Below, piece by piece: positions 43,138-51,899 of a DNA stretch of 64,000 nucleotides (its first letter is position 1; each line of letters opens with the position of its first letter). Position numbers and translations under genes: made by a program. The stretch is from Prevotella sp. P3-122 (GTDB lineage Bacteria > Bacteroidota > Bacteroidia > Bacteroidales > Bacteroidaceae). The stretch covers positions 1 through 64,000 of the forward strand of contig NZ_NPJH01000005.1 in NCBI RefSeq assembly GCF_002251365.1, given 5' to 3'. Under the pieces are notes generated by a model. That model made no database searches and was not told the DNA's origin. It saw only the letters and a list, made by a program, of their open reading frames with translations.

Positions 43138-43986
43138 TTACTGTTTTGCTCCCAGCCTGCCCATCCATTTTCCGCCTTTCATGCATGCTACACCAAGTAT
43201 GACGAATGGTATGCTGAGCAGCTGTCCCATGTCGAGAGGCATGCCGGCCTCGAAGTCTACTTGTATGTCCTTTGTGAACTCCACAAAGAAGCGGAAAGTG
43301 AATATTAGCGTAAGGCAAAGCCCGAAGAAGAGTCCCGTGCCAACGCGCGTCTTGGCTTTCTTGTATAAGAACCAGCCCACGAAGAAGAACAGGGCGTAGG
43401 CTATGGCCTCATAGAGCTGGCCAGGATGGCGAGGATATTGGTCAACCTTCGTGAAGATGAACGCCCAGGGCACGTCTGTCACCTTGCCTATAATCTCGGA
43501 GTTCATGAGGTTGCCCAGGCGTATGAAACAGGCGGTAATGGGGGTTGCTATGGCTATGTTGTCAAGAACCGTCCAGATGTTCATCTTCAGGTTGCGGCAA
43601 TATAGCCACAGGCCGATGATAAGGCCGAGGGTACCACCGTGGCTTGCCAGTCCCTCATACCCCGTGAACTTCCATGAGCCGTCGGCAAGGTGACGCATAG
43701 GAATGAGCATCTCCACGAAATGGTCCCATGACGAGAGGTAGTAGGCAGGGTCGTAGAACAGGCAATGGCCGAGGCGTGCACCAACGAGGATGCTTACGAA
43801 GCAGTATAGGAACAGCGGCTCGAAGAGCGACTCCTTAATCTGCTGGTCACGGTACAGCCATTTTACCATGAAGTAGGCTCCGGCAAGCCCTGCCAGCCAG
43901 CACAGGGAGTAATACCTTATGCCAAAGCTGCCTATGCGCAGCAGGGTGTCGTCGGGATTCCAGAATATGTATGACAGTAGCTCCAT
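43138..43986 (-). CDS. lgt: Prolipoprotein diacylglyceryl transferase
   Basis: Transfers diacylglycerol from phosphatidylglycerol to the lipobox Cys of prolipoproteins, the first step of lipoprotein maturation in the inner membrane. The 282-residue protein has about seven helices; [12 protein letters not shown] near 72-83, [10 protein letters not shown] (about 112-121) and [16 protein letters not shown] (the Lgt signature, about 156-171) are all present. It is followed by a hairpin and lies 40 bases after ychF on the same strand. Confidence 0.96.
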   Translation of the reverse strand: MELLSYIFWNPDDTLLRIGSFGIRYYSLCWLAGLAGAYFMVKWLYRDQQIKESLFEPLFLYCFVSILVGARLGHCLFYDPAYYLSSWDHFVEMLIPMRHLADGSWKFTGYEGLASHGGTLGLIIGLWLYCRNLKMNIWTVLDNIAIATPITACFIRLGNLMNSEIIGKVTDVPWAFIFTKVDQYPRHPGQLYEAIAYALFFFVGWFLYKKAKTRVGTGLFFGLCLTLIFTFRFFVEFTKDIQVDFEAGMPLDMGQLLSIPFVILGVACMKGGKWMGRLGAKQ

Positions 43987-44026
43987 GTAGTCAGCGGAAA
44001 TTATACATTAAAATATTATACTGTCA

Positions 44027-45133
44027 TCAAACATTAAACCTGAAGTGCATGATGTCGCCATCCTGAACAACGTACTCCTTGCCCTCGATGCCGAGCTTGC
44101 CCGCCTCGCGGACAGCAGCCTCAGAGCCGTATTGTATATAGTCGTCGTACTTGATGACCTCTGCGCGGATGAAGCCTTTCTCGAAGTCGGTATGTATTAC
44201 TCCGGCACATTGTGGCGCCTTCCATCCCTTGTGATATGTCCATGCCTTCACCTCCATCTCGCCGGCTGTGATGAAGGTCTCAAGGTTCAGCAGGGCGTAT
44301 GCCTTCTTGATGAGGCGGTTGACGCCACTCTCCTCAAGCCCAAGCTCCTCCAGGAACATCTGTTTGTCCTCGTAGGTCTCAAGCGAGGCTATGTCCTCCT
44401 CGGTCTTGGCGGCTATTACCATGCACTCGGCACCCTCCTCGGCTGCTATGGCCTCTACCTTTCGTGAGAAGTCGTTGCCCGACTTGGCGCTTGCCTCGTC
44501 GACGTTGGCAACATACAGTACAGGCTTGGTGGTCAGCAGGAACAGGTCGTGTGCGGCCTGCTGCTCTTCCTTGCTCTCGAATGTTACCGAACGTGCGTTC
44601 TTACCCTGCTCAAGCACTTCCTTGTATGCCTCCAGTACCGTTACCAGCACCTTGGCGTCCTTGTTGTTGCCGATGGCGGCTATCTTCTGGTTCTTGGCAA
44701 GCTGTGCCTCCACCGTCTCAAGGTCTTTGAGCTGCAGCTCCGTGTCTATGATGCTCTTGTCCTCAAGCGGGTCTACGGGCGCACCTCCCTCGCGAACGAT
44801 GTTGTCGTCCTCGAAGCAACGTACAACATGTATGATGGCATCGCACTCGCGGATGTTGCCAAGGAACTTGTTGCCCAATCCCTCGCCTTTCGAAGCACCT
44901 TTTACAAGGCCTGCTATGTCGACAATCTCGCAGGTTGCGGGAACTATTCTGCCCGGATGGACAATCTCGGCGAGCTTGGTAAGTCGCTCGTCGGGAACTG
45001 TTATCACACCAAGGTTTGGCTCTATTGTGCAGAAAGGGAAATTGGCTGCCTGAGCCTTTGCGCTCGACAGACAGTTGAAAAGTGTGGACTTGCCCACGTT
45101 GGGCAGTCCCACAATACCACATTTTAATGACAT
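44027..45133 (-). CDS. ychF: Redox-regulated ATPase YchF (OLA1)
   Basis: A 368-residue Obg-family P-loop protein that prefers ATP. Walker A is GLPNVGKST at 9-17, the G2/G3 region has NFPFCTIEPN and DIAGLVKGASKGEGLGN (about 69-85), a coiled coil lies around 135-170, and the C-terminal TGS domain (about 280-366) ends in MHFRFNV. It binds ribosomes and responds to stress. The start at 45133 (MSLKCGIVG) is the family start; 39 extra residues of the longest frame were rejected since a TACCTTTG box lies within them. Confidence 0.95.
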   Translation of the reverse strand: MSLKCGIVGLPNVGKSTLFNCLSSAKAQAANFPFCTIEPNLGVITVPDERLTKLAEIVHPGRIVPATCEIVDIAGLVKGASKGEGLGNKFLGNIRECDAIIHVVRCFEDDNIVREGGAPVDPLEDKSIIDTELQLKDLETVEAQLAKNQKIAAIGNNKDAKVLVTVLEAYKEVLEQGKNARSVTFESKEEQQAAHDLFLLTTKPVLYVANVDEASAKSGNDFSRKVEAIAAEEGAECMVIAAKTEEDIASLETYEDKQMFLEELGLEESGVNRLIKKAYALLNLETFITAGEMEVKAWTYHKGWKAPQCAGVIHTDFEKGFIRAEVIKYDDYIQYGSEAAVREAGKLGIEGKEYVVQDGDIMHFRFNV

Positions 45134-45198
45134 GTCTTTATATAGTTTTTCTGTTTTTGTTATAACGTGGTTTCTGCGTAAATACGCATACTCTGTTG

Positions 45199-45206
45199 CA
45201 AAGGTA
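45199..45206 (-). promoter_or_regulatory. -7 promoter element for ychF
   Basis: TACCTTTG on the minus strand, 66 bases upstream of the chosen start. Confidence 0.55.
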
Positions 45207-45323
45207 CTAATTATAACTGAGTCTACAATATTTTTTTGCGTAAATTGCAATCATACATTTGCCTGATGCTTGATGCATGGGCAGCGAGCCCAATCGGGGC
45301 CGGCCTCCCATGCCTGCTGTTTG

Positions 45324-48086
45324 TCAGTGTGCCTCAAGCCAGTTGCTTCCCCATCCGGCATCTGCCACCAAGGGTACGTTCAGGATGTATGCCTTCTCCA
45401 TTTCCTCCCTTACAATCTTCTCCACCTGTTCCTTTTCCTCAGGGTAGACGGAGAAGTTGAGCTCGTCGTGAACCTGTAGTATCATCTTCGAGCGGATGCC
45501 CTCGTCGGCAAACCTCTTGTGTATGCGTATCATGGCAACCTTAATGATGTCGGCTTCAGAGCCTTGTATGGGTGCGTTGATGGCGTTGCGCTCAGCAAAT
45601 CCGCGCACGGTTGCGTTCTTTGAGTTTATGTCCTGAAGATAACGTCTGCGCTTGAAGAGGGTCTCGGCATATCCCTTTGCTCGGGCCATGCGCTTGGCCG
45701 TCTCCATATATTCGCCAACTTTTGGGAAGGTACGGAAATAGTCGTCTATGAGCTGTCTGGCCTCCTTGTTGTCTATTCCCATGCGTTGTGCGAGTCCGAA
45801 AGTCGTTATTCCATAGATGATGCCGAAGTTGGCCTGCTTGGCTTTCTTTCTCTGTGCTGGTGTCACGTCGGCCAGTTCCTCATGATAAATCTTTGCTGCA
45901 GTGGCCGTGTGAATGTCGTGTCCGCTGCGGAAAGCCTCCATCATGTTCTGGTCTTCAGACAGGTGGGCCATTATGCGAAGCTCTATCTGGCTGTAGTCGG
46001 CAGAGAAGAAGAGGCATCCGGGCTCGGGAATGAAGCATTTCCTGATTTCCTTCCCGTCGTCATCCCTAACGGGTATGTTCTGAAGGTTTGGGTCGCTCGA
46101 CGATAGACGTCCAGTAGCCGTAACAGCCTGATTGAACGATGTGTGGATGCGGCCAGTCCGTTTGTTTACCAGCTTTGGTAATGCCTCTACGTAAGTGCCA
46201 AGCAGCTTCTTCAAACCACGGTAAGCCAGGATGTCGTCTATTATTGGAGCTTTCGAGCGCAGGGATTGCAGCACTTCCTCATTGGTGACATACTGTCCGG
46301 TCTTTGTCTTCTTGGGTTTATCCATTATCTGCATCTTGCCGAAAAGGATATCTCCAACCTGCTTGGGCGAGGAGATATTGAACTGCTCTCCTGCCTGCTC
46401 GTAGATGCGGGCTTCCAGGGTGCTCATTCTCTCGTTGAACACTTTGGCCGTGTCGGCAAGCGCCTTGGTGTCTAAGCACACTCCGTTCATTTCCATGTCT
46501 GCCAATACTGGTACCAGCGGCATCTCGATATCCCAGAACAGATGCTCGCCGCCAATCTCTTTCAGTTTTGGTTCGAGCACGTTTTTGAGCCGTAGTGTAA
46601 TGTCCGCATCCTCGGCGGCATACTCATACACCTCGCTTGGGTCAAGGTCGCGCATGGACTTCTGGCCTTTGCCTTTGGGACCTATCAGCTCCTCGATGTG
46701 TATGGTCTGGTATTTCAGGTACACTTCGGCCATGTAGTCCATGTTGTGTCGAAGCTCTGGTTGGATGATGTAGTGTGCGAGCATCGTGTCGAACATCCTG
46801 CCTTGTAGCCTTATGCCATAGTTCATCAGAACCTCGTAGTCGTACTTGATGTTCTGACCGACCTTGAGGGTGGCTGGGTTTTCGTAGAGTGGTTTAAGAA
46901 AAGATAGGATTTTTAACGCATCTTCACGATTGCTTGGGATAGGAACATAAAAAGCCTTATTTTCCTCGACCGAGAAGCTCAGACCAACTAATTCTGCATC
47001 AACAGCAGACGTTGAAGTTGTTTCTGTGTCTAAACTTAAAATTTCTTTTGTCCGTAAAAAGTCATATAACTCCGTTAGTTTCTCTTGTGTATCAACGAGT
47101 TTGTAGTCGTGTGGGCTGTTTTTTAGGCTTGCGAGAATTGAATTTTCGCTTTCATCCTTCCCGCTGGTCGGAAATTCTTCAAAGAGAGAAAGTTGGATGT
47201 TATCTGTTTTTTGTTTCTTTTCACCTTTATTAAGAAACTTGTCTGCAAGTGTCTTGAACTCCAGTTCTGCAAACAGCGAGCTTAGTTTTTCCTTGTCAGG
47301 CTCTACGAGTCTCAGACTGTCGAGGTTGAGTTCTATGGGAACGTCCGTTCGGATAGTAGCGAGGAACTTCGACATTCGGATGTCGTCTGCAGCTGCCTCG
47401 ATTTTTTCCCTTAGTTTGCCTTTCACCTCTTCAGACCTGCTGATTAGTTCCTCTACGGAGTTAAAGTCGTTGATAAGCTTTACGGCTGTCTTCTCACCGA
47501 CACCTGGGCATCCGGGAAAGTTGTCGGCCTTGTCGCCCATCAAGGCCAGCAGGTCTATTACTTGTGCGGGACTCTTTATGCCGTATTTCTCTTCTATCTG
47601 TCCTGCGCCGATAATGTCGTACCCTCCGCCATGTCGTGGCCGGTAGATGAACACGTTCTCCGTGACCAGTTGGCCGTAGTCCTTGTCTGGTGTGAGCATA
47701 TAAGTTTCTATCCCCATCGCTCCAGCTTTGGTGGCGAGGGTGCCAATAACGTCGTCGGCCTCGAAGCCGTCACATTGGAATATGGGGATGTTGAATGCGG
47801 CGAGCAGTTCCTTTATAATAGGTACAGAGAGTTTTATGTCCTCGGGAGTTTCTTCCCGTTGTGCCTTGTATTCAGGAAAAGCTTCGTGGCGGAATGTCTT
47901 CCCATGGTCGAAAGCTACTCCGATATGCGTAGGGTGTTCTTTGTTGATGATTTCGTTCAGTGTATTGCAAAAGCCAAGAATGGCCGACGTGTTCAGCCCC
48001 TTGGAGTTGATGCGTGGCGTGCGGATGAATGCGTAATAGGCCCTATAGATGAGGGCGTAGGCATCTAAAAGAAATAATTTATCCAT
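45324..48086 (-). CDS. polA: DNA polymerase I
   Basis: A 920-residue three-domain polymerase for repair and Okazaki-fragment processing. The 5'-nuclease domain (1-285) has DAYALIYRAYYAF and the helix-hairpin-helix GDKADNFPG region near 184-192. The 3'-5' exonuclease (about 325-515) keeps the metal pair Asp353/Glu355 in SLDTETTS, so proofreading should be active, unlike in many PolA proteins. The polymerase domain (about 545-920) has SADYSQIELRIMAHLS and KQANFGIIYGI. The linker between nuclease domains contains QLSLF at 298-302, a match to the sliding-clamp-binding motif. Confidence 0.97.
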   Translation of the reverse strand: MDKLFLLDAYALIYRAYYAFIRTPRINSKGLNTSAILGFCNTLNEIINKEHPTHIGVAFDHGKTFRHEAFPEYKAQREETPEDIKLSVPIIKELLAAFNIPIFQCDGFEADDVIGTLATKAGAMGIETYMLTPDKDYGQLVTENVFIYRPRHGGGYDIIGAGQIEEKYGIKSPAQVIDLLALMGDKADNFPGCPGVGEKTAVKLINDFNSVEELISRSEEVKGKLREKIEAAADDIRMSKFLATIRTDVPIELNLDSLRLVEPDKEKLSSLFAELEFKTLADKFLNKGEKKQKTDNIQLSLFEEFPTSGKDESENSILASLKNSPHDYKLVDTQEKLTELYDFLRTKEILSLDTETTSTSAVDAELVGLSFSVEENKAFYVPIPSNREDALKILSFLKPLYENPATLKVGQNIKYDYEVLMNYGIRLQGRMFDTMLAHYIIQPELRHNMDYMAEVYLKYQTIHIEELIGPKGKGQKSMRDLDPSEVYEYAAEDADITLRLKNVLEPKLKEIGGEHLFWDIEMPLVPVLADMEMNGVCLDTKALADTAKVFNERMSTLEARIYEQAGEQFNISSPKQVGDILFGKMQIMDKPKKTKTGQYVTNEEVLQSLRSKAPIIDDILAYRGLKKLLGTYVEALPKLVNKRTGRIHTSFNQAVTATGRLSSSDPNLQNIPVRDDDGKEIRKCFIPEPGCLFFSADYSQIELRIMAHLSEDQNMMEAFRSGHDIHTATAAKIYHEELADVTPAQRKKAKQANFGIIYGITTFGLAQRMGIDNKEARQLIDDYFRTFPKVGEYMETAKRMARAKGYAETLFKRRRYLQDINSKNATVRGFAERNAINAPIQGSEADIIKVAMIRIHKRFADEGIRSKMILQVHDELNFSVYPEEKEQVEKIVREEMEKAYILNVPLVADAGWGSNWLEAH

Positions 48087-48145
48087 AAAATCTTTATATT
48101 TGCCGTAAAATTACTAAAAAATTGCCACAATTCCCGATTTTTCAC

Positions 48146-48153
48146 TAATTTTG
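48146..48153 (+). promoter_or_regulatory. -7 promoter element for the polyprenyl synthase gene
   Basis: TAATTTTG on the plus strand, 16 bases before the ATG at 48170. Confidence 0.5.
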
Positions 48154-48169
48154 TATCAAATTTCAGTTT

Positions 48170-49147
48170 ATGGATTATATTAAACAAATACGCCAGCCTA
48201 TAACGACCGAGCTTGATGACTTCATCTGTATGTTCAATTCTACGCTCAGCCATGCCAACGGTCTCTTGTCCCAGGCTCTTGAGCATATCAAGAATAGGGG
48301 AGGGAAGCGGATGCGTCCGATGCTGATATTGCTGATAGCAAAGAATTTTGGCGATGTCACCGATGTTACGCTCCGTTCGGCCATCGGATTGGAGCTGCTT
48401 CATACAGCAAGTCTCGTTCACGACGACGTTGTGGATGAGAGCAGTCAGCGTCGCGGCCAGGCGAGTGTAAATGCCACCTACGATAATAAGGTTGCCGTGC
48501 TTGTTGGTGACTATATTCTGTCCACCGCACTACTGAATGTCGCCATGACAGGCTCCAAGGATATTGTGGCATATCTGGCACGCTTGGGGCAGACCTTGTC
48601 AAATGGTGAGATTTTGCAATTGACAAATATTTCCAACCAGGTTATTTCCGAGCAGGTTTATTATGATGTTATACGTCAGAAGACAGCTGCCCTTTTCGAG
48701 GCTTGCGCAGGCATAGGAACACTATCTGTTGGAGCATCGCCCGAGGTTGTTGAGGAGGCAAAGCGGTTTGGCTCTAATATAGGTATGATTTTCCAGATAA
48801 GGGATGATATATTCGATTATTACGAGTCGACCGAAATCGGAAAGCCCACAGGAAACGATATGGCAGAGGGTAAGCTCACCTTGCCTGTAATCTATGCGGT
48901 CAAAAATTCGGATGACCCTGTAATTAGACAGTTGGCATATAAGGTCAAGGATCAGACAGTTACACCCGACGAGATAGCTACCCTTGTTGCCTACGCCAAG
49001 GAACATGGGGGAATTGAGTATGCGGTCAGCCGAATGAGGGAATTCTATGCTCAAGCCCAAGAATTTATCGATAAATACGTGGAAAAACAAGATGTCAGGC
49101 AGGCTCTTCAGGCTTATCTTGACTTTATGATTGAAAGGAATCTTTAG
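48170..49147 (+). CDS. ispB: Long-chain polyprenyl diphosphate synthase
   Basis: Condenses isopentenyl diphosphate onto farnesyl diphosphate to make the side chain of menaquinone. The 325-residue all-helical protein has GGKRMRPM near 44-51, the first Asp-rich motif DDVVD at 85-89 followed by RRGQ, and the second DDIFDYY near 212-218. Menaquinone is the carrier expected to feed the fumarate reductase encoded at 56.6 kb. It is divergent from polA and ends at a strong bidirectional terminator. Chain length (hexa- to octaprenyl) cannot be read with confidence; the symbol denotes the family. Confidence 0.92.
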   Translation: MDYIKQIRQPITTELDDFICMFNSTLSHANGLLSQALEHIKNRGGKRMRPMLILLIAKNFGDVTDVTLRSAIGLELLHTASLVHDDVVDESSQRRGQASVNATYDNKVAVLVGDYILSTALLNVAMTGSKDIVAYLARLGQTLSNGEILQLTNISNQVISEQVYYDVIRQKTAALFEACAGIGTLSVGASPEVVEEAKRFGSNIGMIFQIRDDIFDYYESTEIGKPTGNDMAEGKLTLPVIYAVKNSDDPVIRQLAYKVKDQTVTPDEIATLVAYAKEHGGIEYAVSRMREFYAQAQEFIDKYVEKQDVRQALQAYLDFMIERNL

Positions 49148-49174
49148 CTGACTTATAGCTATTTACGACAATAT

Positions 49175-49218
49175 TATAGCCGTATCATTTCCCTTTAGAT
49201 GGATTTGATACGGCTATA
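49175..49218. terminator. Bidirectional terminator between ispB and deoC
   Basis: A perfect 13-base inverted repeat (TATAGCCGTATCA, 49175-49187, with 49206-49218) around an 18-base loop between convergent genes. Confidence 0.8.
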
Positions 49219-49264
49219 TAATTATGTCAATGGCTTCATGTCAGCCACTCAGACCTGTTTTTCC

Positions 49265-50158
49265 TCAGAAGAATTTTACCTCATTTCCCTCAATCTCACT
49301 CAGCAGCAGGTTTGCCAATCTGCTTGTTCCAAGGCGCAGCCATTTGTTGGTAAGCCATTTTTCGCCCAGAACCTCTTTTACGATGGTGTAGTAGGTAATT
49401 GCATCCATGACGGTATTGATGCCTCCAGCTGGCTTAAAACCTATCTGTATGCCCGTTTCATCGTAGTATTCCTTAATAGCCTGGCACATAACGTATGCAG
49501 CCTCTGGGGTAGCAGAGATTTTTTCCTTGCCAGTAGAGGTTTTTATATAGTCCGCACCGGCGTACATGGCAAGAATGGAGGCTTTCTTGATGTTGCTTGC
49601 TGTAACAAGGTCGCCTGTTTCAAGGATGACCTTCAAGGCGTGGTCGCCACAGACGGCCTTCATTTCCTGTATCTCGTCACTAACGCCCTCGTAGTCGCCT
49701 TGCAGGAATTTTCCTACAGGCATCACCATGTCAATCTCGTCTGCGCCGTCCTTTATGGCCAGAGCCGTCTCAATGGTCTTTACTTCAAGCAGGGCCTGTG
49801 AAGAAGGAAAAGAGCCTGAAACGCAGGCTATGTTTACACCTTCCACTTCCAGAGTTTCCTTCACAACCTCAGCGAAGCATGGATACACGCAGATGGTTGC
49901 CACGTGCGGGATGTCTGGGTACTGCTGGTCGAACTGGTTGACCTTCTCGGTAAAAGCCATCACGCTAACGTCAGAGTCAGTAGTCTTCAGGGTAGTCAAC
50001 TCTATGCTGCCAAATAGGAATTTCTTTACATCGGCTGTGTCGTTCTCGTGAACCTTCTCAGCAATAATCTTCTGAACGGCTTCACGTACTTCCCTGTCGT
50101 TGAGGCTGGTGTTGTATTTCTCCAAAGCCTCGTCGTATTTGCTTTTTGTCTCTTCCAT
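49265..50158 (-). CDS. deoC: Deoxyribose-phosphate aldolase
   Basis: Splits 2-deoxyribose 5-phosphate into glyceraldehyde 3-phosphate and acetaldehyde, using a Schiff-base Lys, in deoxynucleoside salvage. The 297-residue TIM-barrel has EIDMVMPVG, the catalytic region ADYIKTSTGK (about 218-227) and FKPAGGI (about 249-255); KVILETG is the other conserved Lys site. About 40 N-terminal residues precede the barrel. It is 12 bases downstream of a MazG-like gene, and dtd precedes that: a small nucleotide/tRNA quality-control operon. Confidence 0.95.
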   Translation of the reverse strand: MEETKSKYDEALEKYNTSLNDREVREAVQKIIAEKVHENDTADVKKFLFGSIELTTLKTTDSDVSVMAFTEKVNQFDQQYPDIPHVATICVYPCFAEVVKETLEVEGVNIACVSGSFPSSQALLEVKTIETALAIKDGADEIDMVMPVGKFLQGDYEGVSDEIQEMKAVCGDHALKVILETGDLVTASNIKKASILAMYAGADYIKTSTGKEKISATPEAAYVMCQAIKEYYDETGIQIGFKPAGGINTVMDAITYYTIVKEVLGEKWLTNKWLRLGTSRLANLLLSEIEGNEVKFF

Positions 50159-50170
50159 TTTGTTAGTTCT

Positions 50171-50494
50171 TTATTTAAGTTTTTGGTTTTCTCGATGTCT
50201 GTTTTTATCTCTTTTAGTTTTCTTTTCTATGCTTTTTTGTAGCTCTTCAGTAAGATCTACCCCTGTTTGGTTGGCCAAACAGAGCAGAACCCACAAAATA
50301 TCTGCCATTTCTTCGCCGATATTTGCCTTCTCTCCCTCCTTGAAACTCTGGTCGCCATATTGTCTGGCCATAACCCTTGCGAGCTCTCCTACCTCTTCTG
50401 TCAGACAGGCCATGTTGGTCAGTTCGGAGAAGTACCTCACCCCATAGGTCTTTATCCAATCGTCGACCAATTTCTGAGCGTCACTTATTGTCAT
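50171..50494 (-). CDS. MazG-like nucleotide pyrophosphohydrolase
   Basis: A 107-residue all-alpha NTP pyrophosphatase-like protein. The metal-binding E-x2-E-x12-28-E-x2-D pattern is seen in LTEEVGELAR (about 30-39) and IGEEMADILWVLLCLA (about 57-72). These enzymes hydrolyse (d)NTPs, often damaged ones. It lies between dtd (18 bases) and deoC (12 bases) on the same strand. The short C-terminal tail is very basic. Related enzymes include dCTPase-like proteins; the substrate is not evident. Confidence 0.85.
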   Translation of the reverse strand: MTISDAQKLVDDWIKTYGVRYFSELTNMACLTEEVGELARVMARQYGDQSFKEGEKANIGEEMADILWVLLCLANQTGVDLTEELQKSIEKKTKRDKNRHRENQKLK

Positions 50495-50512
50495 ATTGTC
50501 ATTTAATTTCTG

Positions 50513-50965
50513 CTATTCCTTATTTTTTGTATCCATACATATTGTCACAGGTCCGTCGTTTAGCAGTTCCACTTGCATGTATGCTCCAAACTCTCCCGTG
50601 CCAACTTCCTTTCCGAGAGCTTCACTCAGTTTGCGGCAAAAGCACTCGTATAGCGGAACAGATATCTCATGCCTGGCGGCTCTTAGCCATGATGGCCTGT
50701 TGCCTTTCTTGTAGCTTGCGTATAAGGTAAATTGGCTAACGACCAATATTTCACCTCCGATGTCCATTATTGAACGGTTCATTACTCCGTTCTCGTCATC
50801 GAACACACGAAGACCTATAATCTTCTTTACTAACCAGTCTACGTCTTCCTCGCTGTCTTCCTCGCAAACACCGAGCAAAATCAGGTAGCCTTCGCCTATA
50901 ATTGATTTTACATTGTCGTTTATTGTCACAGAGGCATGTTTTACCCTTTGAATTACCGTTCTCAT
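50513..50965 (-). CDS. dtd: D-aminoacyl-tRNA deacylase
   Basis: Frees tRNA from mischarged D-amino acids and glycine. The 150-residue protein has normal length and all DTD signatures: MRTVIQRV start, SQFTLYA near 78-84 (Thr is the family's key residue) and GPVTICMDT near the C-terminus with the Gly-cisPro pair. The box TAACTTTG at 50980-50987 is the likely promoter for dtd, the MazG-like gene and deoC. Confidence 0.96.
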   Translation of the reverse strand: MRTVIQRVKHASVTINDNVKSIIGEGYLILLGVCEEDSEEDVDWLVKKIIGLRVFDDENGVMNRSIMDIGGEILVVSQFTLYASYKKGNRPSWLRAARHEISVPLYECFCRKLSEALGKEVGTGEFGAYMQVELLNDGPVTICMDTKNKE

Positions 50966-50979
50966 GTACCTTTTTATTG

Positions 50980-50987
50980 CAAAGTTA
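50980..50987 (-). promoter_or_regulatory. -7 promoter element for the dtd operon
   Basis: TAACTTTG on the minus strand, 15 bases upstream of the dtd ATG. Confidence 0.6.
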
Positions 50988-51051
50988 CCTTTTTTTTATA
51001 TATATACAAATTTTTTTTGCCTTTTTTCTTTGCAGTTTCCGCTTTATTCTC

Positions 51052-51059
51052 TATCTTTG
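51052..51059 (+). promoter_or_regulatory. -7 promoter element of a candidate small RNA
   Basis: TATCTTTG on the plus strand with TTTG at 51029-51032 as -33 element, a 19-base spacer. Nothing protein-coding lies downstream on this strand. Confidence 0.6.
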
Positions 51060-51063
51060 CACC

Positions 51064-51283
51064 TGTTAAGCTAAGATATTTCCTTTTTGGAGTATCAAAT
51101 AGCCCTTTTATCGAAAATCGTATAACACATACAATTGCCGCCAAGAGTGGATAACGGCAATTATAGCACTTGAGTATTAGTTTGAGTTGAATCATTCCGC
51201 TCGTGAGAGTATTATGACTTCGTTATTAATTTGCAAAAATTTATAATGGTTTCCGGGTCGTGAGACTAGGAAACCTTTTTTTT
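51064..51283 (+). ncRNA. Candidate small non-coding RNA, about 220 bases
   Basis: A complete Bacteroidetes promoter (51029-51059) and a strong intrinsic terminator (51248-51283) bracket about 220 bases with no credible reading frame. Inside is a stable stem, AATTGCCG at 51133-51140 with CGGCAATT at 51155-51162, around a 14-base loop. The estimated 5' end is a few bases after the -7 box. I do not recognise the family. 6S RNA or the Bacteroidales-1 RNA are candidates because of size, but no diagnostic structure could be confirmed by eye. A 5' leader of a lost gene is another possibility. Confidence 0.5.
51248..51283 (+). terminator. Intrinsic terminator of the candidate small RNA
   Basis: GGTTTCC (51248-51254) pairs with GGAAACC (51269-51275) around a 14-base loop, followed directly by eight T residues. 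Confidence 0.75.
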
Positions 51284-51436
51284 ATTTTATGTTCTCTTCC
51301 TTTCCATTTAGACTTTGTGTTCACAAAAAATATGTGAATCTTGAGTACTGCAGAAACTTCCCGGGAAGCCACAGTGACCTATATGGTTAATCTTTTCTCC
51401 CCTTTTATCTTATCTCGAATAGGACGGACGCTTTTC

Positions 51437-51603
51437 TGCCAGTTTTGTCCATCTTAAACGCAAAGCTTTGCAATCGCCCACGCAAAGCTTTGCAATCGCC
51501 AACGCAAAGCTTTGCAATCGCCCACGCAAAGCTTTGCAATCGCCCACGCAAAGCTTTGCATCCGCCCACGCAAAGCTTTGCATCTGCCTATGCAAACGTT
51601 TGC
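51437..51603. repeat. 22-base palindromic tandem array, copy 2 (7 units)
   Basis: The leader TGCCAGTTTTGTCCATCT starts at 51437. Seven units follow, with the 12-base palindrome at 51460, 51482, 51504, 51526, 51548, 51570 and 51592, exactly 22 bases apart. Six are perfect GCAAAGCTTTGC; the last is GCAAACGTTTGC, the same type of terminal variant as in the first array. Linkers are ATCGCCCA-like. The array lies in the gene-free stretch between dtd and uvrC. Confidence 0.92.
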
Positions 51604-51650
51604 TGGAAAAGGCGCCTTCATTTAGGATAATATATTTCATGACCGTCAAT

Positions 51651-51684
51651 GCAAAACATTGTGACTATCCTTGCAAACGTATAC
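51651..51684. repeat. Decayed units after array 2
   Basis: GCAAAACATTGT at 51651 and GCAAACGTATAC at 51673 are degenerate units again 22 bases apart. The sequence after each array end is also alike (CATTTAGGA near 51619, TATTTAGGA near 51701), so this appears to be an eroded duplicate of the array's end. The remaining sequence to 51899 is AT-rich with nothing recognised. Confidence 0.6.
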
Positions 51685-51899
51685 TTGTGAATGCCCTTTT
51701 ATTTAGGAATCCATTGAATTTTCGTAACAAGTCAAAACACGGCTTTTTAGATAATAATTAATAGTTGTTTGTTCCTGTTACAATTGTTTTTTTTAATGTA
51801 TTACAATATCCTTTATATTGTATAACTACCAGAGTATTAATTAGTTATATACAAAATTAAGGTTTGTTCTTCGGATTTAAAAGGAACAACTCTATATGC

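Noticed and set aside
50936-51154. 72-residue frame overlapping the small RNA start
   Set aside because: It begins inside dtd upstream of the promoter and would end inside the RNA hairpin; composition is not protein-like.
51437-51603. CRISPR array
   Set aside because: The 10-base linkers are nearly identical rather than unique, units are only 22 bases, and no cas genes are present.
51445-51761. Several short frames on both strands through array 2, coding repeats like AKLCNRPRKALQ
   Set aside because: They are by-products of a 22-base repeat read in three frames; no start signals, and the period is explained by the DNA palindrome.
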